NCBI GenBank assembly: GCA_963785075.1
Contig: CAWATW010000006.1
Coordinates: 496,001 to 560,000 of the forward strand
Reading direction: 5' to 3'
Source of the DNA: JAOUGY01 sp963785075
Lineage (GTDB): Bacteria > Actinomycetota > Acidimicrobiia > Spongiisociales > ZC4RG35
DNA: 64,000 bases
Shown here in pieces: positions 37,758 to 47,707 of the stretch (position 1 is the first letter of the stretch; the number at the start of each line of letters is the position of its first letter). The notes under the pieces were generated by a model, which saw nothing but the letters and a program-made list of their open reading frames with translations, did not search any database and was not told the DNA's origin. The position numbers were made by a program, and so were the translations under genes.

Positions 37758-38956
37758 CACCACTCCTCGTTCGTTCTCACCGATCCCCCGACGACGACGC
37801 CGGCGCATGCGGGCGCCGACAGCCAATATGCCAGCTCCGTCGGCTCGTCGAGGTTCCAAACTGCAAGGTCCGCGACTCCTCCCGCCACGATCCGACCCCG
37901 CCCATCCTCGAGACGAAGGGCATCAGCGGCGTGGGCCGTGATCCCGAGGACTGCTTCGTCGGGGGTGAGGCCAAACCGATGAACTGCCAGCGCCGCCGCT
38001 GTCGTGAGGGAGGCGAGGGGCGATGATCCGGGATTGAGATCGGTTGTGACCGCCATGCGAATGCCACGCGTGCGAAACGCGGCCACCGGTGGGAGCGCCG
38101 GCTCTCCCAGGAAGACCGATGCGCCTGGCACCAAGACAGCCACCGTTCCGGCGGCTGCGAGAGCGTCCATAGCGGAATCGGGCACGTGCTCACAGTGGTC
38201 GATGCTGATGGCTCCGTATCGTGCCGCCACCTCCGCGGCGCCGATGTCGGCGAGCTGTCCGACGTGGGCCTTCACGGCCAACCCGGCGGCGGCCGCTGCG
38301 TCGAAGATCTCGGCCATCTCCTCCGCCGTGAACGCGATCGAGTCGGCGAAGACATCGACTGCTACCGCCAGCCCGTCTGCCACGACCGCTGGGATCATCT
38401 CACCGACGACGGCCTCCACCTGTTCGCGACGCGACCGACCTCGCGGGAGGGCATGCGCGCCGAGCAACGTCGTCTCGACCCGCAGGCCGCTCTGTTCTCC
38501 GGCCCGGATCGCGGCACGGAGCATGCGGAGCTCGGCTTCCGGGTCCATTCCGTAGCCGGACTTGATCTCCACCGTGGTGACCCCTCCGGCCGCCAGCCAA
38601 TCGAGCCGACGTACTGCGTCCCTCACGAGAGCCGGCTCGCCGGCAGATCTCGTTGCCTCCACCGTCGACAGGATTCCCCCGCCAGATCGCGCCATCTGCG
38701 CATAGGTCTCCCCGCCCGTTCTACGGCGAAAATCCCCGAGTCGGTCGCCGGCCCACACGAGGTGGGTATGGCAGTCCACGAGGCCCGGCGTGAGCAGGCG
38801 GCCCCCCAGATCGATGACGTCGGTGTGGCTCGGGGCATCCCGCCGCCACCCCACGAACGTCACAAGCCCGTCGTCGAATGCGACCGTGTCACCGTCGAGC
38901 AGATTCAAGCCCTCGACGCAAGGCGCCACGCGGGCATTGGTCAACAGGGTCGTCAC
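37757..38956 (-). CDS. hutI: Imidazolonepropionase
   Basis: A 399-aa amidohydrolase that opens 4-imidazolone-5-propionate to N-formimino-L-glutamate. The metal-binding DCHTHLVWAGDR motif sits near residue 60, with IKSGYGMD (about residue 130), VKAHVGQLAD and IDHCEHV histidines following, and TDLNPGSSP near residue 310. The start overlaps the hutF stop as ATGA and the stop overlaps the hutH start, so translation is coupled on both sides. It is intact and of usual length. Confidence 0.95.
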   Translation of the reverse strand: MTTLLTNARVAPCVEGLNLLDGDTVAFDDGLVTFVGWRRDAPSHTDVIDLGGRLLTPGLVDCHTHLVWAGDRLGDFRRRTGGETYAQMARSGGGILSTVEATRSAGEPALVRDAVRRLDWLAAGGVTTVEIKSGYGMDPEAELRMLRAAIRAGEQSGLRVETTLLGAHALPRGRSRREQVEAVVGEMIPAVVADGLAVAVDVFADSIAFTAEEMAEIFDAAAAAGLAVKAHVGQLADIGAAEVAARYGAISIDHCEHVPDSAMDALAAAGTVAVLVPGASVFLGEPALPPVAAFRTRGIRMAVTTDLNPGSSPLASLTTAAALAVHRFGLTPDEAVLGITAHAADALRLEDGRGRIVAGGVADLAVWNLDEPTELAYWLSAPACAGVVVGGSVRTNEEW

Positions 38957-40275
38957 GGAGCGGCTCCCTCATCGAATGCGGATGAAGCCAGTTCAGCTAC
39001 TGGCCCGAGCGTCACGTGTGCGTCGAGTTCGGCAACCAGCGCGCCACCGACGTAGGTGGCCACGATGTCTTGAGCCGTGGCGCTTGCGAGAATACCTTCG
39101 AGCTCCGAGCCCGCGGTGCGGATCGAGTCGGTCGACAGGACGACGAAGTCCGCCGGCGCTCCTACGGAGATCCCCCACAGGTCGAAACCGAGCGACGCCG
39201 CCCCCGCCGAGCCCATCATGCGCCACAGGTCCGCCGCCGTGTGGACTCCCCGGCGACCCGACCTTGCCCGGTCGTTCCACTCGACCAGTCGGGCCTCGGA
39301 CAGAAGATCGATCACGGCGTGTGAGTCGGATCCGAGCCCGACGCCGACCGACACCCGGCGCAGACCTGCGACGTCGACCGTGCCGTCCCCGAGGTCGAGC
39401 TCTGTGGTCGGGCAGACGCACACCCCGGAGCCCGACGCCGCGAGTAGCGCCCTGTCCTCGTCGGTCACATGCACAGCGTGCACTGCGGTGGTGCGGTCGC
39501 TCAGAACACCGTGACGGTCGAGAAATGCAGTGGGGGTCACGCCGTGGTGTTCGAGGCAGTCGTCGTTCTCGGCCGGTTGCTCCGACACGTGCACATGGAG
39601 TGGTCCGCCCGCCTCCGCCACGGTCGAGAATGCCTCCGGCGGTACCGCCCGCACCGAGTGGATCGCCGCGCCCACCGTGACCCGATCACGCCCGGCCGCC
39701 TGCGAAACGAGTTCGGAATGCCGCTCGGCCCAGCCTTCGCCCGAGCCGTCACCGAAACGCAGCTGGGGGCCGACGAGCGGCCTCCCATCGACTCCCGCCA
39801 CGAGATAACAGGTGTCCAACAAGCAGAGCCGAATCCCGGTCCAATCCGCCGCCCGCACCAGTGCCATCGACATCTCGTTGACGTCGGCGTACCGCACCCC
39901 GTCGGGTCCGTGGTGGACGTAGTGGAACTCGCCGACCGCGGTGATCCCGGCCGCCAGCATCTCGGCATACGTCGCCACCGCCACCCTCTCCAGGAGGTCG
40001 GGTGTGAGGGCGTTCACCACTTCGTACATGCCATCGCGCCACGACCAGAAGTCGCCGCCCGACCACGAGCGACCGCGCAGCATTCGGTGAAACACGTGCG
40101 AGTGGGCGTTCACCATGCCCGGGGCCACCAGACCGTGAAGACGGATGGCGCCCGGTGCCGGGACGGTATGCGCTTCGGTCCTGACGATCACCCCGCCTGT
40201 GACGACGATGCCCACGTCATGCAGGATGGCTCCATCGATCACCGCGTGGCTTGCGTGGAAGCGGACTGCGGTCAC
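38953..40275 (-). CDS. hutF: Formimidoylglutamate deiminase
   Basis: A 440-aa amidohydrolase that converts N-formimino-L-glutamate to N-formyl-L-glutamate and ammonia, marking the five-step histidine pathway. Zinc-site motifs are VNAHSHVFHRMLRG near residue 58, EFHYVHHGPDG, LHVHVSEQPAEN, and VGLGSDSHAVIDL. The start is GTG 40275, overlapping the hutU stop as GTGA. The final enzyme of this route, N-formylglutamate deformylase (hutG), is not in the window, so it must lie elsewhere or be replaced. Confidence 0.92.
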   Translation of the reverse strand: MTAVRFHASHAVIDGAILHDVGIVVTGGVIVRTEAHTVPAPGAIRLHGLVAPGMVNAHSHVFHRMLRGRSWSGGDFWSWRDGMYEVVNALTPDLLERVAVATYAEMLAAGITAVGEFHYVHHGPDGVRYADVNEMSMALVRAADWTGIRLCLLDTCYLVAGVDGRPLVGPQLRFGDGSGEGWAERHSELVSQAAGRDRVTVGAAIHSVRAVPPEAFSTVAEAGGPLHVHVSEQPAENDDCLEHHGVTPTAFLDRHGVLSDRTTAVHAVHVTDEDRALLAASGSGVCVCPTTELDLGDGTVDVAGLRRVSVGVGLGSDSHAVIDLLSEARLVEWNDRARSGRRGVHTAADLWRMMGSAGAASLGFDLWGISVGAPADFVVLSTDSIRTAGSELEGILASATAQDIVATYVGGALVAELDAHVTLGPVAELASSAFDEGAAP

Positions 40276-41939
40276 GGCGCCATCGGAATCTTCACGCCCC
40301 GTTCGGCGGCCACCGCCAGCGCACGTTCATAACCGGCGTCAGCATGTCTCATGACACCGGTCCCGGGATCGGTGGTGAGCACCCGATCCAGCTTCTCCGC
40401 GGCGAGCTCCGAACCGTCGGCAACCACGACCATGCCCGCATGGATCGATCGCCCGATCCCGACCCCGCCACCATGATGCAGACTGACCCAGGAGGCTCCG
40501 GCTGCGGTGTTGAGCAGCGCGTTCAACAGCGGCCAATCCGCAATCGCGTCGCTCCCATCCGCCATCGCCTCGGTCTCACGGTACGGGGATGCCACCGATC
40601 CCGAGTCGAGGTGGTCACGACCGATGACGATGGGTGCGCTCACCTCTCCGTTCCGCACCATTTCGTTGAACCGCATCCCGAGCTCTCGTCGCTCTCCGTA
40701 GCCGAGCCAGCAGATCCGGGCCGGCAGCCCTTGGAACGCCACCCGCTCGGACGCCAGTCGGATCCATCGAGCGAGAGCTTCATCTTCCGGAAAGGTCTCG
40801 AGCACGGCCCGGTCCGTGGCTGCGAGATCGGCGGGGTCTCCGCTCAGCACCACCCAACGGAACGGGCCCCTGCCTTCACAGAAGAGCGGACGAATGTACG
40901 CCGGAAGGAAGCCCGGATAGTCGAATGCCCGGTCGAAGCCGCCAAGGGCAGCCTCGGCGCGCAAGCTGTTGCCGTAGTCGAACACCTCGGATCCGCGGTC
41001 CATGAAACCGACCATCGCTTCACAGTGCCGGGCCATCGAAGAGCGTGCACGCCGCGTGTATCCGTCCGAATCCTCGCTCCGGAGGCGCTCGGCCGCCTCG
41101 GGACTGAGATCCGTGGGGACATAGGACAGCGGGTCGTGGGCCGAGGTCTGATCGGTGACGATGTCGGCGTCGAACCCCATCTCCAGCAGCCTGGGGAGAA
41201 CATCCGCAGCGTTTCCCAGCAAACCGATCGAAAGCGGTTGGGCAGACCCTTTGGCCTCCCGGGCGCGGTCGACCGCCTCCTCGATGCCGTCGATTCGCAC
41301 GTCGAGATATCGGGTCTCGAGTCGCCGGTCGATGCGGTGGGGATCCACCTCGACACAGACGGCGACTCCTCCATTCATCGTCACTGCGAGAGGCTGCGCG
41401 CCGCCCATGCCGCCCAGGCCGGCGGTCAGTGTGATCGTCCCTGCCAGCGTTCCGCCGAAACGACGACGGGCGATCTCGGCGAAGCACTCGTAGGTCCCCT
41501 GGAGGATTCCTTGCGTGCCGATGTAGATCCACGAGCCAGCCGTCATCTGCCCGTACATCGTGAGGCCCTTGGCCTCCAGACGGCGGAACTCGTCCCACGT
41601 GGCCCACTCTGGGACCAGGTGGGAGTTGGCGATCAGGACCCGTGGGGCCGCAGCATGGGTGCGAAAAACGCCGACAGGCTTGCCCGACTGCACGAGCAGC
41701 GTTTCGTCGGATTCCAACTCGCGGAGTGAGGCGACGAGTGCGTCGAACGCCTCCCAACTACGCGCAGCCCGGCCGGTTCCTCCATAGACCACCAAGTCGT
41801 CAGGGCGCTCGGCGACCTCCGGATCGAGGTTGTTCATCAGCATCCGCATCGCCGCCTCCTGCTCCCAGCCCTTACAGGTGAGCTCAGAGCCACGTGGTGC
41901 CCGAACCGGCCTCGGACCAGTCACGTCCTTCGATCTCAT
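40272..41939 (-). CDS. hutU: Urocanate hydratase (urocanase)
   Basis: A 555-aa NAD+-dependent enzyme that hydrates urocanate to imidazolonepropionate. Typical features are GWEQEAAMRMLMNNLDPEVAE at the N-terminus, LIANSHLVPEWATWDEF, the glycine-rich TAGLGGMGGAQP, the conserved FCEGRGPFRWV region near residue 370, and WVSLHHGGGVGIGRS IHAG near the C-terminus. The ATG at 41939 has a GGGAGAAGG ribosome-binding site. It is the first gene of hutU-hutF-hutI-hutH and starts 28 bp after a CDF transporter on the same strand, so read-through is likely. Confidence 0.95.
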   Translation of the reverse strand: MRSKDVTGPRPVRAPRGSELTCKGWEQEAAMRMLMNNLDPEVAERPDDLVVYGGTGRAARSWEAFDALVASLRELESDETLLVQSGKPVGVFRTHAAAPRVLIANSHLVPEWATWDEFRRLEAKGLTMYGQMTAGSWIYIGTQGILQGTYECFAEIARRRFGGTLAGTITLTAGLGGMGGAQPLAVTMNGGVAVCVEVDPHRIDRRLETRYLDVRIDGIEEAVDRAREAKGSAQPLSIGLLGNAADVLPRLLEMGFDADIVTDQTSAHDPLSYVPTDLSPEAAERLRSEDSDGYTRRARSSMARHCEAMVGFMDRGSEVFDYGNSLRAEAALGGFDRAFDYPGFLPAYIRPLFCEGRGPFRWVVLSGDPADLAATDRAVLETFPEDEALARWIRLASERVAFQGLPARICWLGYGERRELGMRFNEMVRNGEVSAPIVIGRDHLDSGSVASPYRETEAMADGSDAIADWPLLNALLNTAAGASWVSLHHGGGVGIGRSIHAGMVVVADGSELAAEKLDRVLTTDPGTGVMRHADAGYERALAVAAERGVKIPMAP

Positions 41940-41967
41940 GGAACCTTCTCCCTCTGCACCCGGGACC

Positions 41968-43041
41968 TCATTCAGCCTCGACGCTATCGGACTCCGGGAA
42001 GACCGGCGCCGCGTGATGCCGGGTCGTGAGATGCGGGTCGCCGTGTCCATCCGGATCGACGTGGACTGTCACGTCTGCGACACGGGGAATCCGATGGAAC
42101 AGCTCGTGTCTCACGGCCTCGGCCACGCCGTGACCGTCTGAGACCGTCATCGATCCATCGACGGTCACATGGAGGCTCACGTCGAGCTGGTGGCCGATCC
42201 AGCGAGCTCTCACCTGGTCGATGGCGAGCACGCCGGACACCGCCGAGCCGAAGCTCTCGATCTCGTCGATCACGGACGGCTCCACGGCGTCCATCAGCCG
42301 CCGGAACACCTGCCGGGCGGCGTCGCGGAGGACGAACAGGATGGCGACCGTGATGAGCAGCCCGATGATCGGATCGGCAAGCGGGTATCCCAACCACACA
42401 CCGATGGCCCCGAGGAGGACCGCCAACGAGGTGAGCCCGTCGGTGCGAGCGTGGTGCCCATCGGCAACCAATGCGGCCGACCCGATCTGACGACCGACGC
42501 GAATCCGGTAGACCGCCACGGCCTCGTTGCCGAGGAAGCCGATGATTCCGGCGGCGGCAACCCATCCGAGGTTCCGCAACTCGACCGGATCCGCGAGCCG
42601 GGAAACGGACTCCCATCCGGCGAACACCGCCGAGAAGGCGATCATGCCCACGATGAACAGACCCGAGAGGTCCTCGGCCCTTCGGTAGCCGAACGTGTAC
42701 CTGCGGGTCGCCAGCCGACGGCCGATCACGAACGCGATCCACAGCGGGATCGAGGTCAACGCGTCGGAGAAGTTGTGGATGGTGTCGGCCAGGAGGGCGA
42801 CCGACCCCGTCACGGCGACCACCAGCACCTGGAGCACAGCCGTGAGCATGAGACCGGCCAGCGAGGCCTTGACTGCCCGAATCCCGCGGTCCGAGGTCGC
42901 CAGGGACGAGTCCATCTTGTCCACCGTGTCGTGGCTGTGCGGCCGGTACAGCTCCTTCAATCGACCCAACAATCCGGTCGGATGATCGTGATCGTCGTGC
43001 GAGTGACCAGGATCGACGTCGCGGGCGGGGCGGTCGGACAC
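41968..43041 (-). CDS. Cation diffusion facilitator (CDF) metal efflux protein
   Basis: A 357-aa transporter. A His/Asp-rich N-terminal tail (HSHDDHDHP) precedes six membrane segments. The metal-site motifs HNFSDAL in helix 2 and DGHHARTDGL in helix 5 are present, then a C-terminal cytoplasmic domain with HVDPDGHGDPH. CDF proteins exchange Zn2+, Co2+, Fe2+ or Mn2+ for protons. The GTG at 43041 has AAAGGAG upstream. It follows the truncated icmF copy at a 68-bp gap, exactly the gap seen between full icmF and the broken CDF copy at 53.4 kb, so icmF-CDF was one unit. Zinc or cobalt is plausible given the B12 enzyme, but the metal is not determined. Confidence 0.88.
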   Translation of the reverse strand: MSDRPARDVDPGHSHDDHDHPTGLLGRLKELYRPHSHDTVDKMDSSLATSDRGIRAVKASLAGLMLTAVLQVLVVAVTGSVALLADTIHNFSDALTSIPLWIAFVIGRRLATRRYTFGYRRAEDLSGLFIVGMIAFSAVFAGWESVSRLADPVELRNLGWVAAAGIIGFLGNEAVAVYRIRVGRQIGSAALVADGHHARTDGLTSLAVLLGAIGVWLGYPLADPIIGLLITVAILFVLRDAARQVFRRLMDAVEPSVIDEIESFGSAVSGVLAIDQVRARWIGHQLDVSLHVTVDGSMTVSDGHGVAEAVRHELFHRIPRVADVTVHVDPDGHGDPHLTTRHHAAPVFPESDSVEAE

Positions 43042-43109
43042 TCGTCTCCTTTGGCAGTGGACCGTCCGCAAGCATATGCCTGTGTGGCGAGCATCACCGG
43101 CGGTCGTGG

Positions 43110-44875
43110 TCAGACGTTGCGACGGTACTGGCCGCCGACCTCGAACAACGCTTGTGTGATCTGACCGAGCGTGCAATGCCGTACGGCCTCCATGAGGGCG
43201 GCGAACACATTGCCACCCGAAGTCGCTGCCTGCTGCAGCAGAGCGAGCTGTTCGTCCGCCTGTCCCCCATGCTCCTGGCGGAACCGACGAACGCGTTCGA
43301 GCTGGGACTGTTTCTGTGCTTCGGTAGCGCGGGCGAGCTCGAGCTCGGGTACCTCCTCGGGGGAGTCCGAGAGGAACGTGTTCACACCGATGATCGGGAG
43401 CGACCCGTCGTGTTTGCGTTGCTCGTAGCGCATCGACTCATCCTGGATCTTGCCACGCTGATATCCCGTCTCCATCGCGCCGAGCACGCCGCCACGGGTG
43501 GACAGGCGGTCGAACTCGTCGAGTACCGCCGCCTCCACGAGGTCGGTCAGCTCTTCGACGATGGCGGCGCCCTGCAGCGGATTTTCGTTGCTCGCCAGTC
43601 CCCACTCCTGGTCGATGATCATCTGGATGGCGAGAGCACGCCGCACCGAAGACGCGGTCGGTGTTGTCACCGCCTCGTCGAAAGCGTTGGTGTGGAGCGA
43701 GTTGGCGTTGTCGTAGATGGCGCAAAGTGCCTGCAACGTGGTTCGGATGTCGTTGAAGCTCATCTCTTGGGCGTGCAACGATCGACCGGAAGTCTGGATG
43801 TGGTACTTCAACCGCTGCGACCGCTCGTTGGCGCCGTACAGGTCTCTCATGGCGATGGCCCAGATCCGTCTGGCCACCCGGCCCATCACGGTGTACTCGG
43901 CGTCCATCCCATTCGAGAAGAAGAACGAGAAGTTCGGGGCGTACCCATCGATGTCCATGCCCCGGGCCCGGTAGGACTCGACGTACGTGAACCCGTTCGA
44001 GAGCGTGAAGGCAAGCTGTGAGATGGGGTTGGCCCCGGCCTCTGCGATGTGATATCCGCTGATCGACACCGAGTAGAAGTTGCGGACGTCGTGGTCGATG
44101 AACCATTGCTGCACGTCTGCCATGCATCGAAGCGAGAACTCGGTGGAGAAGATGCAGGTGTTCTGGCCCTGATCCTCTTTGAGGATGTCCGCTTGAACCG
44201 TGCCACGCACGGTCGACACCGTCCGGGCGGAGATGGCGTTACGTTCCTCCACCGACGGCTCCCGTCCGATGTCCGCGACGAAGCGGTCGATCTGCTGATC
44301 GATCGCGGTGTTGAAGTACATCGCCAAGATCGTGGGAGCGGGGCCGTTGATCGTCATCGAGACCGACGTGGCGGGATCACACAGATCGAAGCCGGAGTAG
44401 AGCACCTTCATGTCGTCGAGAGTGGCGACCGAAACACCCGATGTCCCCACTTTCCCGTACACGTCCAGCCGTTCCTCGGGATCACGCCCGTACAGAGTGA
44501 CGGAGTCGAAGGCGGTGGACAGTCGAACTGCGGGCTGCCCTTGTGCCAGAAGATGGAACCTCCGGTTCGTGCGAGCAGGATCCCCTTCTCCTGCGAACAT
44601 CCGGGCGGGCGCCTCGGCGTCGCGTTTGAACGGGAACACCCCTGCGGTGAACGGAAAGCTGCCGGGCAGGTTCTCGGAGCGGAGGAACCGGATGATCTCG
44701 CCATCGTCTCGAGAACGCGGGAGCGCAACTCGTGGCACCCGCGTACCGGACAACGTCTCACGAGTGAGGGGGACTCTGAACTCTCGGCCGCGCACCGTAT
44801 AGACGTACTGGTCGCCGGAGTAGTCCTCGATCGTCTGCTTCCACTGCGCCAGAAGTGCGGCAGTGTCGCCATCGA
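43110..44875 (-). pseudogene. Truncated second copy of icmF (C-terminal mutase part only)
   Basis: This is a near-identical copy of 53478-55243 and corresponds to residues from about 490 to the end of the full IcmF. Identity stops abruptly at 44875 (GCCATCGA, then different DNA). The lost part contains the cobalamin-binding and GTPase domains and the linker. The open frame runs on to 44981, but no ribosome-binding site is seen and the first 36 codons are unrelated. A mutase domain without its B12 domain cannot work alone. By eye I count about two dozen base differences, most of them below 43,950. Confidence 0.85.
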
Positions 44876-45421
44876 CGGCTTTGTGAATCGTTCGATGCTC
44901 GCCCAGTCGTAACGGTCCACCAATAGGTGGTGTCGACCCCACCGCATCCGGTCCGGCCGGCGTGACACGCATCCGTGCCACATTCCGGGGGGAGGACGAT
45001 GACCCCGGCTAGACGTCTGCCTGCCAAATTGAGGCGTCCGGCCCAATCGACCGGAACTTGATTCCCGGGAAATATCAGGGAGCATGTGGCGAATCTGACT
45101 CAACAGGGGGAGAAGTGCGAAAATACGTGATTCCAGTCCTCGGTCTCGTGGCCTCGGTCGGGCTCATACCGACAGTGGCCATCGGTTCGACAGAACCCGA
45201 GGTCTATCCAGTGGAACCCAGCCCCGAGGGGCGCATCCTGACCGAGGAAGAGAGCAGCGCCGTATTGGCGGAATACCTCGCCGAGGAGTACGACCTCTCG
45301 GACGAAGCGGCCTCGGGCCTCGCCAAGTGGGAGACCGGACCGGAGGTAGCCAAGGCCGAGGGACTACAGCAATACACCGACCTTGTCGCGTACGTCGAGG
45401 CTGACCCGCTTGCCCGGCGCC

Positions 45422-46580
45422 TAGTGCTCCCGCGGAGAAGTGACGCGCGCATGGTCATGTTGTTTTGAGTGGGGTTCCGGCGTAGGTCCATGCGAAGGGT
45501 CGGGCGTGCTGGTTGTGGGCTCGGATGAAGTCCATGACCCGGTTGACGAGTTCGTCACGGGATCCGAACTCGCCTCGTTTGAGCAGCCGGCGGGTGAGGA
45601 TCGAGAAGAACAACTCGACCTGGTTCAGCCAGGAGGCATGTTTGGGGGTGTAGTGAGCAGCGAAGCGGGGATGCTCCGAAAGCCATGCTCGGGTGGTCTT
45701 GGCGACATGACTCGACCCGTTGTCCATGATCAGGTGAACCTCGAGGTTCGGGTCGATGGTGCGGTCGAGGTCTTCGAGGAAGGCAATGAAGTTGGCGGCG
45801 GTGTTGCGGTCCACGTCGCCTGCCAGTACTTCACCTGTGACCACGTCGAGGGCGGCGATGAAACTGGCGGTGCCATGCCGCCGGTACTCGAACTCGCGTC
45901 GAGCCGGCTGTCCAGGGACAGCGGGTTTGGTCGGATACCTCGGCGAGCGGGCCGGCACCGCCGTCTTCTCATCCACGCTCAACACCAGCGCGTTCTGCGG
46001 AGGCGACAGATACAGGCCGCACACGTCGGCGGCACGTTCCCAGAACTCGGGATCGTCTCGACGGTTGAGCCACGACCGCATCTTGTGCGGTTTCACATCC
46101 ATCTCAGAAAGGATCCGACCGATCTGAGACCCAGAGATCCCCACCTCGTCGGCCAGGGCCTCGGCCAGCAACCGGTGGGACCAATGCGACTCGGTCTCAG
46201 GCGTCTCCGACGTGGCCGTGGCCACGATCTTGACCCGATCGTCATGCCCGTACAGGCGGGGACGACCCGGACGAGGACGATCCTCCAACCCCGCCAGCCG
46301 TTCGGTCTCGAACCGTCGACGCCACACCCCGACCTGATGCTGATCCATGCCGACCTCCCCGGCGATCCGCCGCAACGGCACACCCTCGGCGCACAACAAC
46401 ACCACCCGAGCCCGCTTTGCCATCCGCTGCGACGACGTATGCGCACGCACCCGCCGTTCCAACTCGACACGCTCCTCATCGGTCAACTCGACCGCCGGCA
46501 CCGTCCACACCACACGCCACCTCCAGCAACGACTCACACCAGCATACTTACACGCGTGTAATTAATGCGGAGATGCACTA
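45422..46580. mobile_element. IS630-family element (second copy) inside the protease gene
   Basis: TA at 45422-45423 and at 46579-46580 mark the target duplication. Terminal inverted repeats start GTGCTCCCGC on the left and GTGCATCTCC (reverse complement) on the right. The element ends resemble those of the copy at 24 kb (both open GTGCTC-CGCG at the left). Confidence 0.85.
45455..46513 (-). CDS. IS630-family transposase
   Basis: A 352-aa DDE transposase, equal in length to the copy at 24076-25134 but clearly diverged from it. The helix-turn-helix part contains GVPLRRIAGEVGMDQHQVGVW. Catalytic acids lie in LVLSVDEKTA, LIMDNGSSHV and KHASWLNQVELFFS. I chose GTG 46513 because GGAGGTGG lies just upstream, although the frame is open to 46537. 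It appears intact, and together with clean TA duplications this suggests recent activity. Confidence 0.88.
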   Translation of the reverse strand: MVWTVPAVELTDEERVELERRVRAHTSSQRMAKRARVVLLCAEGVPLRRIAGEVGMDQHQVGVWRRRFETERLAGLEDRPRPGRPRLYGHDDRVKIVATATSETPETESHWSHRLLAEALADEVGISGSQIGRILSEMDVKPHKMRSWLNRRDDPEFWERAADVCGLYLSPPQNALVLSVDEKTAVPARSPRYPTKPAVPGQPARREFEYRRHGTASFIAALDVVTGEVLAGDVDRNTAANFIAFLEDLDRTIDPNLEVHLIMDNGSSHVAKTTRAWLSEHPRFAAHYTPKHASWLNQVELFFSILTRRLLKRGEFGSRDELVNRVMDFIRAHNQHARPFAWTYAGTPLKTT

Positions 46581-47659
46581 GTAGTGGGGGTTACCGACGT
46601 CACCGATCCCCGTCTCGACGGGGCACGCGGCGTCCCTGGGCTTGAGTTTCGCGACGTCCCCAAATCGAGAGACCAGTTGCAGGCGGAGGTGGGCGCCATC
46701 CAGGCCGCGGGTCGGGAACGCGGCCAATTCGTGCCGGTGGATGTCGACCCGCAGACCGGTCGGGCAACGCCCGGAGAGCCGATGAGCCTTGCCGAGGCGG
46801 AGAAAGTCGAAATCGAGGCGCAGCGGGTCTGTGCCGCTGGGGGGTACGCCAGTGGGGCTCAGGTTGACGGTGGGCGTCGTCTCCGCATGGAAGGAGAGGT
46901 TCCCTGCGATGGACTGAACGACGGCGGCGTCCAGAACTCCTGCATGGCTGCGTTCCCTGCCAGATTTCAGGGTCTCGAGGGCGTCGTGACCGCAGGGCAC
47001 TGCGCTGCCTATGATGCGCGTTGGGGTCTACCTGGCGGGTTGGTGTCCAACTGGCAGAACTACGGCGCCGAGACGAAGTACATCCACACTCACGCACCAG
47101 ATGAGTACGCTGCGTATCATCCGTATTACATCGACTCGAACAACGCCGATATCGCGTTCATGCGACGGCAGTTTGGCTCGACGAGCGTGTACCCGTACTT
47201 CTGGGACTACGCGGGCTCGACGTCGGGCTGGAACCGATTGGCGAGGTACTCCGATGTGCCGCGTGGCCTCAACCTGGCGGTGTGCCAGCAGGGCAACGGG
47301 AACAACACCGCGCCGATGCAGCGGTGTGGCGAGGTCATTAACCAGTACGACAACCCACCCGGGAAGATCAGCACGAACTGGACCAGAGTGGCCTACAACG
47401 TCGATCCGATCGTGACGACGTCGGGCTCGATCGTCCATGCCGGAACCACCGTGTATGGAGTCCACACGCACGGAGGGGCGAACAACAACGGTTGGTACAT
47501 GCGGGCGCTGGAGATCCAGACGCAGTTCCGTCACGGGAACGACTACGCGTTCTATTTCACCTGCGGAGCCGCGTCAGGCGGTTATTACTATTGTAGCGCG
47601 AGCTGATCCCTGGGTCGGCCGAGATTGGCTCCCACTCTAAGACTCTATGGTCCATCATT

Positions 47660-47700
47660 AGAGAAGAATCTCCCGAGATCGGGGATTCTTCTCTTTCGTT
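47660..47700. terminator. Rho-independent terminator between convergent genes
   Basis: AGAGAAGAATC (47660-47670) pairs perfectly with GATTCTTCTCT (47684-47694), with further CCC/GGG pairing in the loop, followed by TTTCGTT. It sits between the protease 3' end and the convergent membrane-protein gene and could serve both directions. Confidence 0.85.
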
Positions 47701-47707
47701 AGAGCCC

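Larger units (their letters stand above)
45115..47606 (+). pseudogene. Secreted chymotrypsin-fold (S1) protease gene split by IS630
   Basis: The 5' part (GTG 45115 with GGGGGAG before it) encodes a signal peptide (RKYVIPVLGLVASVGLIPT) and a propeptide-like region to codon CTA at 45421-45423. The 3' part resumes at 46581 and runs to 47606. Removing the IS plus one TA joins the frame exactly (ARRL/VVGVTDVTD), giving a 444-aa precursor. The protease domain shows catalytic His in VTAGHCAA, Asp in NNADIAF and probable Ser in TTSGSIVH before GVHTHGG, with paired cysteines. The 3' half retains an in-frame GTG at 46584 but lacks a signal peptide. Substrate unknown. Confidence 0.85.

Noticed and set aside
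43110..44981. The truncated icmF as a stand-alone mutase large subunit gene
   Set aside because: It begins mid-protein at an abrupt duplication border, has 36 unrelated leading codons and no ribosome-binding site, and no separate B12-binding subunit gene is nearby.
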